DNA of 64,000 nt from assembly GCA_031422295.1 (NCBI GenBank), contig JANOQM010000053.1, positions 175,072 through 239,071 of the forward strand, in the 5' to 3' direction. A program made the position numbers and the translations under genes. The notes beneath the pieces were generated by a model. That model saw nothing but the letters and a program-made list of their open reading frames with translations. It was not told where the DNA came from and did not search any database. The DNA is from JANOMH01 sp031422295 (lineage in GTDB: Bacteria; Pseudomonadota; Alphaproteobacteria; Rhodobacterales; Rhodobacteraceae). Of the stretch, positions 8,855 to 18,196 are shown piece after piece; the stretch's first letter is position 1; each line of letters opens with the position of its first letter.

Positions 8855-10374
8855 TGCTGCACGGGCTGACCAAAGCGCCATTTTTCGTGTCGTTGATGGG
8901 GATCGGGGCGGTCTGCATGTTGGTCCCAGCCCTGCATGCGCTGGCTTTTGCCGATTTCCGGACAGCCCGGATTTTCCTGTATGGCAGTATTCTGTCTGCA
9001 TTTCTGACCCTGCTGATTGGGCTGGCCACAGCAAATTATGCCCCGCGCAGCGTGCCGCGCAGTCAGTTGACGACCCTGTTGGCGGCATTCAGCATTTTGC
9101 CGCTGTTGCTGGCTGTCCCGTTTTACGAAGTGGCCCGCCCGACCAGCCTGATTGATGCCTGGTTCGAGATGGTCTCAAGTTTCACCACAACCGGGGCGAC
9201 CTTGTATGAAAACGCCGGGCGATTGAACCCGTCGTTGCATCTGTGGCGGGCGCTGGTGGGTTGGCTGGGCGGACTTTTGGTCTGGATCACGGCTGTCGCC
9301 GTTTTGGCCCCGATGAACCTGGGCGGGTTCGAAGTGCGGGCGGCCAGCGCCACGGGCGATAATTTGCGGTTGCCGCGTCACCTGACCCTTGTCACCGATC
9401 CATCCGAACGGCTGCTGCGGATCAGCGTCAAACTGGTCCCGATTTATAGCGGTCTGACAGCGTTGCTGTGGCTGGGGCTGGTCATAGCTGGCGAAGTGCC
9501 GTTCGTGGCGATCTGCCATGCGATGGCGGTCATTTCGACCTCGGGCATTTCGCCGGTGGGCGGGGTGCAGAACGCCGGGGCAGGGCTGATGGGTGAGGTT
9601 TTGATCGGGGTGTTTTTCCTGCTGGCTTTGTCGCGGCTGACCTTCAGCTTTGGCATTGACCGCACGGGGATTGGGGCGGTCTGGACCGATCCGGAATTGC
9701 GCCTTGGCCTGTCGATTGCGGGTTTTGTAACGGCGATACTGTTTTTGCGGCACTATGTTCTGCCGGAAAGCAGCGTGTTGCAGACCGGGCTGATGCCTGC
9801 CGTGCTAGCCCTGTGGGGCACGTTTTTCACGGTGCTGTCGTTTCTGACCACAACTGGCTTTGAATCCGCGCATTGGCTGGCTGCCAAAGACTGGGCTGGG
9901 TTGCAAAGCCCCGGGTTGATTCTGCTGGGGCTTGCGCTGATCGGCGGTGGCGTGGCCACAACGGCAGGCGGCGTCAAGCTGTTGCGTATTTACGCCCTGA
10001 GCAAACATGGGTTGCGCGAATTGGAACGCATTGTGCATCCGCATTCGCTGGGGGGGGCGGGGCAGGATGCGCGGCGGATCCGGCGGCAGGGGGCCTATAT
10101 CGCTTGGGTGTTTTTCATGCTGTTTGCAACCAGTGTTGCCGTGGTCATGCTGGCCTTGTCATTGGTCGGATTGCAGTTTGAACCGGCCATGGTTCTGACG
10201 ATTTCAGCGCTGACCACGACCGGACCACTGGCCGAGGTTGCGGGTGAAAATCCAGCGTCTTTTGCGGGCATTCCGGATGCGGCCAAAATGATCCTGGCGG
10301 CTACAATGGTGCTGGGACGGATGGAAACGCTGGCACTGGTCGCGCTTTTCAACCCCGAGTTCTGGCGATCCTGA
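8854..10374 (+). CDS. trkH: Trk potassium uptake membrane subunit TrkH
   Basis: 506-residue polytopic inner-membrane protein of the Trk/Ktr/HKT superfamily, the K+-conducting partner of TrkA. Four pore-loop-like repeats can be seen: SSFTTTGATL (about 109-118), AVISTSGISPVGG, FLTTTGFESA and ISALTTTGPLAEV, each carrying the selectivity-filter glycine after a T/S-T-S/T run. Length is typical. It is translationally coupled to trkA by overlap. The 122 bases after it contain no recognised terminator before hfq. Confidence 0.94.
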   Translation: MLHGLTKAPFFVSLMGIGAVCMLVPALHALAFADFRTARIFLYGSILSAFLTLLIGLATANYAPRSVPRSQLTTLLAAFSILPLLLAVPFYEVARPTSLIDAWFEMVSSFTTTGATLYENAGRLNPSLHLWRALVGWLGGLLVWITAVAVLAPMNLGGFEVRAASATGDNLRLPRHLTLVTDPSERLLRISVKLVPIYSGLTALLWLGLVIAGEVPFVAICHAMAVISTSGISPVGGVQNAGAGLMGEVLIGVFFLLALSRLTFSFGIDRTGIGAVWTDPELRLGLSIAGFVTAILFLRHYVLPESSVLQTGLMPAVLALWGTFFTVLSFLTTTGFESAHWLAAKDWAGLQSPGLILLGLALIGGGVATTAGGVKLLRIYALSKHGLRELERIVHPHSLGGAGQDARRIRRQGAYIAWVFFMLFATSVAVVMLALSLVGLQFEPAMVLTISALTTTGPLAEVAGENPASFAGIPDAAKMILAATMVLGRMETLALVALFNPEFWRS

Positions 10375-10496
10375 GGCGGTTGACGTAGCGGCTTGTTTTT
10401 GGGCTGGAATCTCGGATCAGGCCACGACATACTAAGACTAACGAGGGAGGCCGATCCTGAACGGGAATGGGGCCACAAGAAAAAAAGGAAACTGAA

Positions 10497-10730
10497 ATGG
10501 CCGCCGACAAGCAGAACCTTCAGGATGCGTTCTTGAATCATGTCCGCAAGGTCAAGGTTCCGGTAACGATTTTTCTGATCAATGGGGTAAAACTGCAGGG
10601 TGTCATTACCTGGTTTGACAACTTTTGCGTGCTGTTGCGCCGCGATGGTCAATCCCAACTGGTCTATAAAAGTGCCATTTCCACGATCATGCCCGCGCAG
10701 CCGATCAGCCTGTATGATGGCGAAGAATAG
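10497..10730 (+). CDS. hfq: RNA chaperone Hfq
   Basis: 77-residue Sm-like protein that forms hexamers and pairs small RNAs with mRNAs. Both Sm motifs are visible: Sm1 in VPVTIFLINGVKLQGVIT with WFDNF, and the Sm2 core LVYKSAISTIMP, where classical Hfq has YKHAIS; Ser replaces His. The start is the ATG at 10497, preceded by AAGGAA at a 6-base spacing; an in-frame ATG at 10467 would add ten poor residues and is less likely. hflX follows within 2 bases, the widespread hfq-hflX pairing. The short length, with no C-terminal tail, is typical of Rhodobacterales Hfq. Confidence 0.96.
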   Translation: MAADKQNLQDAFLNHVRKVKVPVTIFLINGVKLQGVITWFDNFCVLLRRDGQSQLVYKSAISTIMPAQPISLYDGEE

Positions 10731-10732
10731 CC

Positions 10733-12004
10733 TTGGAGACGGATAAGCCTGCGACGCGGGCTTGGGTCATCCACCCGGATATCAAATCCGACCCAGACCG
10801 CCGCCCGTCTGAGCCTGCCCTGGCCGAGGCCCTGGCCTTGGCTGCCGCATTGCCCGACATCCAGGTGGTCGGATCAGAAAACGTCACCTTGGCCCGCATT
10901 CACCCCGGCATGCTGTTCGGGTCTGGCAAGATTGCTGAACTCAAGGCCCGGATGACCGAGGCCGAGGTGGAATTGGTGCTGGTCAACGGCCATGTCGGCC
11001 CGGTGCAGCAGCGTAATCTGGAAAAGGAATGGAAGGTCAAATTACTGGACCGGACCGGCCTGATCCTTGAGATTTTCGGCGATCGCGCCCGCACCCGCGA
11101 GGGTGTGTTGCAGGTGGAAATGGCCGCATTGTCCTATCAACGCAGCAGGCTGGTCCGGGCCTGGACCCATCTTGAACGCCAGCGCGGCGGCTTTGGTTTT
11201 GTCGGTGGCCCCGGCGAAACCCAGCAAGAGGCGGATCGGCGCGCGATTGATGACCATTTGATCCGGCTGAAAAAGCAGCTGGAAAAGGTCGCCAAAACCC
11301 GCACCCTGCACCGCGATGCCCGCGCCAAGGTGCCGTTCCCGATTGTGGCTCTTGTCGGTTATACCAACGCCGGTAAATCGACCCTGTTCAACCGCCTGAC
11401 CGGGGCCGATGTGCTGGTCAAGGACATGCTGTTTGCCACATTGGACCCAACCATGCGCCGCGTTGTGCTGCCGTCAGGCGACGAAGTGATCATGTCCGAC
11501 ACCGTGGGGTTCATCAGCAATCTGCCGACCGAACTGGTGGCCTCATTCCGCGCGACGCTTGAGGAAGTGCTGGATGCCGACCTGATCCTGCATGTGCGCG
11601 ATATCTCGCATGCCGAATCTGCCGCGCAGGCCCGGGATGTGGCCGCTATTCTGGCCAGTCTGGGTGTGGCCGAAGCTGCCCCGCTGATCGAGGTCTGGAA
11701 CAAGATCGACAAGGTCGAAGGCGGGGCGCGTGAAGCGCTTGAAGTGCAGGCTGAACGTACCGACAATCTGTTTGCAGTGTCAGCCCTGACGGGTGACGGG
11801 CTTGACCGGTTATTGCAGGCTGTGGCGACCACCCTGAAAGGGGCTGTGACCCAAGAGGTTTTGCAGTTGAACTTTGCCCAAGGCAAAGCCCGTGCCTGGC
11901 TGTTTGCCGAACATCTGGTGCAAACCGAAGAGCTGACCGAAACCGGCTATGCCCTGACCATCAACTGGACTGCCCAACAAAAATCGCGGTTCGACCTGCT
12001 GTAG
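10733..12004 (+). CDS. hflX: Ribosome-associated GTPase HflX
   Basis: 423-residue GTPase that binds the large ribosomal subunit and splits stalled ribosomes. The N-terminal HflX domain contains the glycine-rich linker RGGFGFVGGPGETQQE; the G domain shows G1 GYTNAGKST (about 209-217), G3 DTVGFISNLP and G4 NKID. The start is TTG at 10733, two bases after the hfq stop, with a GAAGAA stretch inside the hfq end as the only candidate ribosome-binding site, suggesting coupling to hfq. It ends 4 bases before the convergent acylase gene. Confidence 0.94.
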   Translation: METDKPATRAWVIHPDIKSDPDRRPSEPALAEALALAAALPDIQVVGSENVTLARIHPGMLFGSGKIAELKARMTEAEVELVLVNGHVGPVQQRNLEKEWKVKLLDRTGLILEIFGDRARTREGVLQVEMAALSYQRSRLVRAWTHLERQRGGFGFVGGPGETQQEADRRAIDDHLIRLKKQLEKVAKTRTLHRDARAKVPFPIVALVGYTNAGKSTLFNRLTGADVLVKDMLFATLDPTMRRVVLPSGDEVIMSDTVGFISNLPTELVASFRATLEEVLDADLILHVRDISHAESAAQARDVAAILASLGVAEAAPLIEVWNKIDKVEGGAREALEVQAERTDNLFAVSALTGDGLDRLLQAVATTLKGAVTQEVLQLNFAQGKARAWLFAEHLVQTEELTETGYALTINWTAQQKSRFDLL

Positions 12005-12008
12005 GCGT

Positions 12009-14486
12009 TTATTCCGGCGTCAACACCGTTACCCCAACCGCGCCCGCCCGCGCCAAAGCCGGGTCCAGCGACATCGGTACATATTCGCCCTGCCGCCATA
12101 ATGTTCCCAGATTGTCGTAGAACCGCGACAGCGGGTGCCCGGACTGCCCGGTCGAAATGATGAACACTGACGAGTCCGGATCGGCGAAATCATAGACCCC
12201 GCGATACCCAGCGGCATGGACGTTCTGAAACGGATCCGGGCCCTCGCCCGAGGTTCGGCCCCGCAGCAGCGTATCATCGTCGCCACTGGTCGATTGGACG
12301 ATATTGACGAACCAGCCCAACACAGGCGTATCGCCCAGAACCGGATGATCCTGCGTTGCCTGATGCGCGTCACCCCAGCGCAGGGATTCCAACCGGGTGC
12401 CATAACGGTCGGCCAGCCAGACAATCGCGTCATCCAGCGCCATGCGGGAGATTTCGGTGCAGGTCTCAATCGGTGCCGATTGCAGCACGTCACACCATGC
12501 CGCAGCACCGTCTGTATTGCGGAACACCCGGTCAATGAATACCGGTTCCACATGGGTAAACTCTGCGGCCAGCGGCCCCATTTCATCCTGAATCAGACGG
12601 ACCTGCAGTGCCCGCATCCAGGCCGCATAAATCAGCGGCTCGGGCATGTGTTCGTTCATTTCGCCATTCCATTCGGCCAGCAATTGCAGGGCTACGTGCC
12701 GCTGCGCCTCGGGCGATCCAGTGGGGGCGGCCTCGCCGGTGAACCACAGGTCGGCCCCGACAAGTGGTAATAGCAGACGGGCGGTGGGGCTGACTGTATC
12801 CAGTTGCGCCTCGATGAAACTCTCGCGGGTATGCACTTCGCGGCGTTGCATCAGAAACTGCCAGCGGGTGATCCGTTGGGTATCGCCCCACAGAAACGAC
12901 ACATGGTTGGGAAACGGGCGATCTACGGTTTTGTTATTGGTATTGCCGATCAGGCCACCGACCGGATCGACAAATTCGGGGTTGTCTGCATAAGGCAGGG
13001 TACCCTGCCAGCGGTTTTCGGCGATGTAACCCAAGGTTGGCAAACGGCCCTGACTTTGATGCCCAATATTGCGGGCCGGAAAAGCGCCGATAACTTTCAT
13101 CCCAATCCCGTTGCGGTCGGCCAGCATCAGATTTTGCGACGGCGCGATATAGCCTTCGGTGGCTGCGATGGCCTCGGGCACGGAATGCGCCCGCATCAGA
13201 TCCATGGCGGCGGTCATTGTAGTATCGGCCGCAGACAGGGCAGTCCAACTGATCGCCGTCACCGTTCCGGGCGGGCGGATTGTGCCCAGATCATACAGTT
13301 CGGGTGGCAGCACGGGCCCGTTCACGCTCCACTGCAGCCGCAGCGTTACGGGCGGAGCGTCTTTGATCGTGACAATGCTATCGCGCGTCTCAAACGGCAC
13401 CCAGGTGCTGTCCAGCCCGCGATATTCATCGGGGTTCTGCGGATTGACCTCTTCGATGAACACATCCTGATCGTCCAGATAGCTGCTGGTAATCCCCCAG
13501 CCCAGATCATTGCTGCGACCTGACAAGATGACCGGAATACCGGGGATTGTGCCGCCGATCACGCCACCAGATGACAGCTCCAGCCGGGCCAGATACCAGA
13601 CCGACGGGGCAGTCAGGCCCAGATGCGGATCACTGGCCAGCAGGGTCGATCCTGTCGCAGACCGGCTGATCCCAGCCGCCCAGGCATTGGACGCGCCCGC
13701 CAGATCGCGTGGGCTGACCGGGGATAACGGGTCCGCGGGGGGTGTCGTATTTGCCAGATAGCGCGGCACGCCCGGCACAAGCGACGCATATTCCGGCAAG
13801 GCCGCAATCGCACTGCCCGGATCATCGGGCAGAATATCGCGCAAACGCGGCTCCTCCAGCATCAATGCGACGCGGGCACGTAACACCTCGTTTTCCAGAT
13901 GCGACGATAATTGCAGCGCCATCAGTTTGACAATTGCAATGCTGTCAGCCGGTTGCCACGGGGCGACGGGATGGTTGAACAACCACATTTCCGGGGCACC
14001 ACGGCCCAAAGCGCCTGCATTGACCTGCCCCAACCACGCATTCACCCCGGCGCTATAGGCCTCAAGTGCGGCGATGGTTTCGGCATCCTGTGCGGTAACG
14101 GATGACACGGCCAACCCATACAGGTCCAACCGGCGCAGCAGGCTGTCGATCTGAAAGGTCCGCATCCCAAATAGTTCCGACAACCGGCCCTGTGCAGTGC
14201 GGCGCAGCATGGTCATCTGCCACAGCCGGTCCTGCGCATGGGCATAACCCAAGGCAAAGAACACATCCGGGTCAGTCGCGCCAAAGATATGCGGCACATC
14301 AGCATTGTCGCGCACAATCTCGACCGGGGCGGTGATCCCGGCCACGGCCCATGTACCTTCGTAATCGGGCAGGGACCGCGACGCGAAATAGTAGATCAGC
14401 GCCAGCCCCAGTATCAACACGCCGATCAGACCAATGGCAATACGAAGCAGCCAGCGAAACACAATTGCCATGGGATTCTCGGTCAT
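12009..14486 (-). CDS. Penicillin acylase (penicillin amidase) family protein
   Basis: 825-residue Ntn-hydrolase precursor. A signal/anchor segment (about 14-34) is followed by the acylase fold: VPHIFGATDPDVFFALGYAHAQDRLWQM (58-92 region) and the autocleavage site GASNAW with predicted nucleophile Ser266 preceded by Gly-Ala, then SDPHLGL. Members cleave amide bonds of beta-lactams, acyl-homoserine lactones or other N-acyl compounds; the substrate cannot be predicted here. A role in quorum quenching is only a possibility. The first ATG (14486) was kept; a second in-frame ATG 5 codons later would also work. Divergent from the dehydrogenase gene at 14564. Confidence 0.88.
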   Translation of the reverse strand: MTENPMAIVFRWLLRIAIGLIGVLILGLALIYYFASRSLPDYEGTWAVAGITAPVEIVRDNADVPHIFGATDPDVFFALGYAHAQDRLWQMTMLRRTAQGRLSELFGMRTFQIDSLLRRLDLYGLAVSSVTAQDAETIAALEAYSAGVNAWLGQVNAGALGRGAPEMWLFNHPVAPWQPADSIAIVKLMALQLSSHLENEVLRARVALMLEEPRLRDILPDDPGSAIAALPEYASLVPGVPRYLANTTPPADPLSPVSPRDLAGASNAWAAGISRSATGSTLLASDPHLGLTAPSVWYLARLELSSGGVIGGTIPGIPVILSGRSNDLGWGITSSYLDDQDVFIEEVNPQNPDEYRGLDSTWVPFETRDSIVTIKDAPPVTLRLQWSVNGPVLPPELYDLGTIRPPGTVTAISWTALSAADTTMTAAMDLMRAHSVPEAIAATEGYIAPSQNLMLADRNGIGMKVIGAFPARNIGHQSQGRLPTLGYIAENRWQGTLPYADNPEFVDPVGGLIGNTNNKTVDRPFPNHVSFLWGDTQRITRWQFLMQRREVHTRESFIEAQLDTVSPTARLLLPLVGADLWFTGEAAPTGSPEAQRHVALQLLAEWNGEMNEHMPEPLIYAAWMRALQVRLIQDEMGPLAAEFTHVEPVFIDRVFRNTDGAAAWCDVLQSAPIETCTEISRMALDDAIVWLADRYGTRLESLRWGDAHQATQDHPVLGDTPVLGWFVNIVQSTSGDDDTLLRGRTSGEGPDPFQNVHAAGYRGVYDFADPDSSVFIISTGQSGHPLSRFYDNLGTLWRQGEYVPMSLDPALARAGAVGVTVLTPE

Positions 14487-14512
14487 TCTAACAGTTGACG
14501 GGACGGGGTGGG

Positions 14513-14532
14513 CGGTTAGGTATCGCTAACCG
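14513..14532. promoter_or_regulatory. Inverted repeat between divergent genes
   Basis: Perfect 7-base arms CGGTTAG and CTAACCG separated by 6 bases, in the 77-base gap between the acylase and dehydrogenase starts. The position suits an operator controlling one or both genes. The binding protein is unknown. Confidence 0.35.
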
Positions 14533-14563
14533 ATCTGACACCAAAGCACGAGGGGGCACGCCA

Positions 14564-15439
14564 ATGGCAAAAGTCGCATTTCTGGGGTTGGGGGTGATGG
14601 GTTTTCCCATGGCGGGGCATCTGGTGGCCGCTGGGCATGCGGTGACGGTCTATAACCGGACGGCGGCCAAGACTGCGGCCTGGGTCGGCGCACATGGCGG
14701 GGATCGGGCAGAAACGCCCGCTGCTGCCGCTAAAGGGGCCGATTTTGTCATGGCCTGTGTCGGCAATGACAATGATCTGCGGTCGGTTTGTCTGGGCGAC
14801 ACAGGCGCGTTTGCGGGCATGGCCAACGGGGCGGTTTTTGTCGATCACACCACCGTCAGCGCGATTGTGACGCGCGAATTGGCCCAGATTGCGGGTGAAC
14901 TGGGCCTTGGGTATATTGACGCGCCCGTATCCGGCGGGCAGGCCGGGGCCGAGACTGGCAAGCTGTCGGTGATGTGCGGCGGCGATCCGGACACTTACGC
15001 GCGGGCCGAACCGATCATTGCCGCCTATGCCCGCATCTGCCGCCGGATCGGTGATACCGGTGCCGGACAACTGGCCAAGATGGCCAATCAGATTGCGATT
15101 GCGGGCCTGATGCAGGGCCTGTCCGAAGCGTTGCATTTCGCGCAAAAGGCCGGGCTGGACGGGCGGGCCGTGGTTGAGGTGATTGCGCAGGGGGCGGCGG
15201 GCAGCTGGCAGATGGTCAACCGGCATCAGACCATGCTGGACGGTCAGTTTGAACATGGCTTTGCAGTGGACTGGATGCGCAAGGACCTCGGCATTTGTCT
15301 GGAGGCCGCCAATGAAACCGGGGCCAGTTTGCCGGTCACCGCTTTGGTCGATCAGTTCTACAAGGACGTGCAAAACATGGGCGGCGGTCGCTGGGACACG
15401 TCAGCACTGTTCAAGCGGCTGCAACGGCTGGACAATTGA
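14564..15439 (+). CDS. 3-hydroxyisobutyrate dehydrogenase-family NAD(P)-dependent oxidoreductase
   Basis: 291 residues of the beta-hydroxyacid dehydrogenase family. The N-terminal Rossmann fold begins VAFLGLGVMGFPMAGHL; a second family signature is DAPVSGGQAGAETGKL (about 124-139), and the catalytic lysine lies in the GxxxKxxxN motif GQLAKMANQ. The C-terminal all-helical NAD_binding_11 domain follows. The start was moved to ATG 14564 because it has a GAGGGGG ribosome-binding site and begins at the conserved strand. Valine catabolism (mmsB) or tartronate semialdehyde reduction are both possible; the adjacent branched-chain amino-acid transporter weakly favours the first. Confidence 0.85.
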   Translation: MAKVAFLGLGVMGFPMAGHLVAAGHAVTVYNRTAAKTAAWVGAHGGDRAETPAAAAKGADFVMACVGNDNDLRSVCLGDTGAFAGMANGAVFVDHTTVSAIVTRELAQIAGELGLGYIDAPVSGGQAGAETGKLSVMCGGDPDTYARAEPIIAAYARICRRIGDTGAGQLAKMANQIAIAGLMQGLSEALHFAQKAGLDGRAVVEVIAQGAAGSWQMVNRHQTMLDGQFEHGFAVDWMRKDLGICLEAANETGASLPVTALVDQFYKDVQNMGGGRWDTSALFKRLQRLDN

Positions 15440-15445
15440 CCAAAC

Positions 15446-16774
15446 CTATTTTTCCGGGATCAGCCCACGTGGACTGAACCGCAGGATCAGCAACAACAAT
15501 AATCCCATCGTCAACAGCCGCATATAGGCTACTGATTCCAACAGCTTGAATTTCAGCCAACTGCCATCGGTCATGCCCATGGTGACGATATCCATGACCG
15601 ACTGGCCAATGGTTTCAACCTTGATCCACAGAAAATAGACAATGAACGCACCAAGGACTGAGCCGAAGTTATTGCCCGACCCGCCGACGATGACCATGAC
15701 CCAGATCAGAAAGGTAAAGCGCAGCGGCGCGTAGGTGCCGGGGGTTAGCTGCCCGTCCAGCGTAGCCATCATTGCGCCTGCGATACCGCAGACCGCCGAT
15801 CCCAGGATGAAGATCTGCAAATGCCGCCCTTTGACATCTTTGCCCATCGCCTCGGCCGACACTTCATTGTCCCTTATCGCCCGCATCATCCGGCCCCATG
15901 GGGATTTCAGCGCCTTTTGGGCGAGCCAGAGCAGGATCAGCAGGACTACGGTAAACAACGCGCCATAGATCAATTTGACGGTGATCGTGGACGCTGTAAT
16001 GACGTCGAAACCGAAGTATGACACCAAGTCCAAAAACCAAGGGGTGACCTGAAGATCGACCTCATAGGGCACAAACGGGGCGGGCCGGGGGATGCCGTTG
16101 ACGTTTTTCACGCCGCGCGACAGCCAGTCTTCATTTTTCAAAACCGCGATAATGATCTCGGCTATGCCCAGCGTGGCAATCGCCAGATAATCGGACCGCA
16201 GGCCAAGGGCGGTCTTGCCAATGATCCAGGCGGCCCCGGCGGCCAGCAATCCGCCGACCGGCCAGGCGAGGATCACCGGCAAACCCAGCCCGCCCAGATA
16301 GCCGGTGGCGGCAGGGGTCACATCCTCGACCGCGATAACGCCTGCGTCAAAGACGAAGCGATACAGAAAGAATCCACCGACCAGCACCACCACAGTGGCG
16401 AAGGTACGCGATTGACCCTTGACCATACGGGTCTGGATCAGAATGGCAGCGGCGACCGTCGCGACCCCCATGACCAACCCCAACAACACCCGCGGGCCCC
16501 CGGCGGCCCAGGCATCGGTCGTGGGCGGCATCGAGATCAGGACCGACGCCAGCCCGCCCAGGGCCACAAACCCCATGATCCCGATATTGAACAGCCCGGC
16601 ATAACCCCATTGCAGGTTGACCCCCAACGCCATGATCGCAGAGATCAGCGCCATGTTCAGGATGCCGAGGCTGGAGTTCCACGACCCCGAGAAGAACCAC
16701 CAGCTGGTGGTCCCCTCGAGGATAAACAGCAGGGCGACAAAGCCTACCAGCAGGGAGGTGCGCAGATTGGTCAT
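15446..16774 (-). CDS. livM: Branched-chain amino-acid ABC transporter permease LivM
   Basis: 442-residue polytopic permease of the LivM type, with about ten hydrophobic segments and the cytoplasmic coupling motif RAIRDNEVSAEAMG, which contacts the ATPases. It is longer than E. coli LivM mainly through extra membrane and loop sequence near residues 85-150. It starts 4 bases inside the livH stop, so it is coupled to livH. It ends just after the convergent dehydrogenase gene. Together with LivH it forms the membrane channel of a leucine/isoleucine/valine-type importer; exact substrates of such systems in Rhodobacterales vary (amides, urea, other amino acids). Confidence 0.92.
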   Translation of the reverse strand: MTNLRTSLLVGFVALLFILEGTTSWWFFSGSWNSSLGILNMALISAIMALGVNLQWGYAGLFNIGIMGFVALGGLASVLISMPPTTDAWAAGGPRVLLGLVMGVATVAAAILIQTRMVKGQSRTFATVVVLVGGFFLYRFVFDAGVIAVEDVTPAATGYLGGLGLPVILAWPVGGLLAAGAAWIIGKTALGLRSDYLAIATLGIAEIIIAVLKNEDWLSRGVKNVNGIPRPAPFVPYEVDLQVTPWFLDLVSYFGFDVITASTITVKLIYGALFTVVLLILLWLAQKALKSPWGRMMRAIRDNEVSAEAMGKDVKGRHLQIFILGSAVCGIAGAMMATLDGQLTPGTYAPLRFTFLIWVMVIVGGSGNNFGSVLGAFIVYFLWIKVETIGQSVMDIVTMGMTDGSWLKFKLLESVAYMRLLTMGLLLLLILRFSPRGLIPEK

Positions 16775-17781
16775 ACAGATTGCCCCTTGAACAGGCCGGT
16801 CGGTTTGAACAGCAGCACGATGATCAGAATCGTAAAGCTGACGGCGAATTTATAATCGGTAGACAGCAACTGGATCAGGCTGTCCGGCTCCCATCCCTCA
16901 GGTGCCAGATAGCCCAGCACCTTTTTCCACGCATAGGTGACGGTGATTTCGGAAAACGCGATGACAAAGGCCCCGGCGATGGCCCCCAAGGGGTTGCCCA
17001 AGCCCCCGACGATTGCGGCGGCGAATATCGGCAGCAGCAGCTGGAAATACGTGAACGCCTTGAATGACTTGTCCAATCCGTACAGCACCCCCGCCGTGGT
17101 CGCGAGGGCCGCCACCAGCAGCCATGTCACTTGCACCACCCGGTCCGGGTTGATCCCCGACAGCAGTGCCAGATCCTCGTTATCGGAAAACGCCCGCATC
17201 GATTTGCCGGTGCGGGTCTTGTTCAGGAACCAGAACAGCAGCGCCACCGCGATACCGGCCACGATCAGCGTCAGCGCCTGAGTCGTCTTGATCGCCAGCC
17301 CTTCGGCAAGTCCGGTCATGTCCTTGAACGCTTTGGCCGAAATGACAAAGCGTTCGCCGTCCAGAAAGTCGATATCATCCACCCCAATCACAAACCGGAC
17401 GATGCCGTTCATGATGAACATCACCCCAAGCGAGACCATGACCAGAATGACTGGCGCGGCTTTGACATCGCGGTAAAACTGATAAATCAGCCAATCCGTG
17501 GCCAGCAACAGCAGCCCAGTGGCGACAATCCCAAAGGGCAGCGCCAATAGGGCCGTAGGGAACACGCCTAGCGATATCCCGGCCATTTGCAGGCCCCACG
17601 TCATCCAGATCGTCATCGCTGTCCCAAAGGCCATGGTATCGCCATGCGCAAAGTTGGAAAACCGCAGGATACCGTAGATCAGGGTGACGCCAAGCGCGCC
17701 GAGGGCCAGTTGCGCCCCGTAAGCGATGCCGGGGACGATGACGAAATTGGTCAGGGCGACGATGGCGTTCAGGGTGTCCAT
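16771..17781 (-). CDS. livH: Branched-chain amino-acid ABC transporter permease LivH
   Basis: 336-residue permease of the LivH type. Visible: the N-terminal GAQLALGALGVTLIYGILRF start, FAHGDTMAFG, the coupling region KSMRAFSDNEDLALLSGI and the conserved AAIVGGLGNPLGAIAGAF near 240-257. Its ATG overlaps the stop of the upstream small secreted protein (TAATG), and its end overlaps livM by 4 bases. This places the secreted protein within the same transcription unit. Confidence 0.93.
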   Translation of the reverse strand: MDTLNAIVALTNFVIVPGIAYGAQLALGALGVTLIYGILRFSNFAHGDTMAFGTAMTIWMTWGLQMAGISLGVFPTALLALPFGIVATGLLLLATDWLIYQFYRDVKAAPVILVMVSLGVMFIMNGIVRFVIGVDDIDFLDGERFVISAKAFKDMTGLAEGLAIKTTQALTLIVAGIAVALLFWFLNKTRTGKSMRAFSDNEDLALLSGINPDRVVQVTWLLVAALATTAGVLYGLDKSFKAFTYFQLLLPIFAAAIVGGLGNPLGAIAGAFVIAFSEITVTYAWKKVLGYLAPEGWEPDSLIQLLSTDYKFAVSFTILIIVLLFKPTGLFKGQSV

Positions 17782-18191
17782 TAGTACAAACTTCCCGTTT
17801 GGGCATCACAGGTCAGAAAACGAATTTCAGTTCGACCCGCATTTTCGGAAACATACAAAGTATGCCAAAGCATGTTTGTAATCAGTCTCTGCCGATCAAA
17901 ATTGAGTAAGGATTGGATATTGCCATCCCCGTCCGACCAAACTAGCGGCGCAAATGACGACCCTACATGCGCCGTTGCAGTTACATCATCATAGCCGATC
18001 TGGTAGTCGCCCACGCCTTCGCCGTTGTCTTCGACCTCAGAAATCTTGAATGTAATTGCATGGGCGGCTCCCGAACAGGTTCCGAAACCGTCACAAACCA
18101 TTGTAGTTTTGCATCTGACCTCAAACTTAGAATCTTCGGCCAACGCGCTTACAGGCATCAACAGCATCATAAAGGCGGTCCAGACTTTCAT
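17781..18191 (-). CDS. Small secreted Cys-containing protein of unknown function inside the liv operon
   Basis: I do not recognise a named family. The product has 136 residues: a clear signal peptide (MKVWTAFMMLLMPVSALAE, cleavage near ALA-ED) and a mature part with four cysteines, three near the N-terminus in a C-x6-C-x5-C pattern (RCKTTMVCDGFGTC) and one near the end (FLTCDAQ), suggesting disulfides in the periplasm. ATG 18191 was chosen; a GTG three codons upstream overlaps the livF stop. It is tightly packed between livF and livH, yet its DNA is visibly AT-richer than both neighbours, so it may be a later insertion. Any transport role is speculation. Confidence 0.7.
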   Translation of the reverse strand: MKVWTAFMMLLMPVSALAEDSKFEVRCKTTMVCDGFGTCSGAAHAITFKISEVEDNGEGVGDYQIGYDDVTATAHVGSSFAPLVWSDGDGNIQSLLNFDRQRLITNMLWHTLYVSENAGRTEIRFLTCDAQTGSLY

Positions 18192-18196
18192 TCCCC

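Noticed and set aside
7991..9088. 365-codon minus-strand open frame across trkA/trkH
   Set aside because: Shadow of the well-supported trkA and trkH genes; sequence is low-complexity and matches no family.
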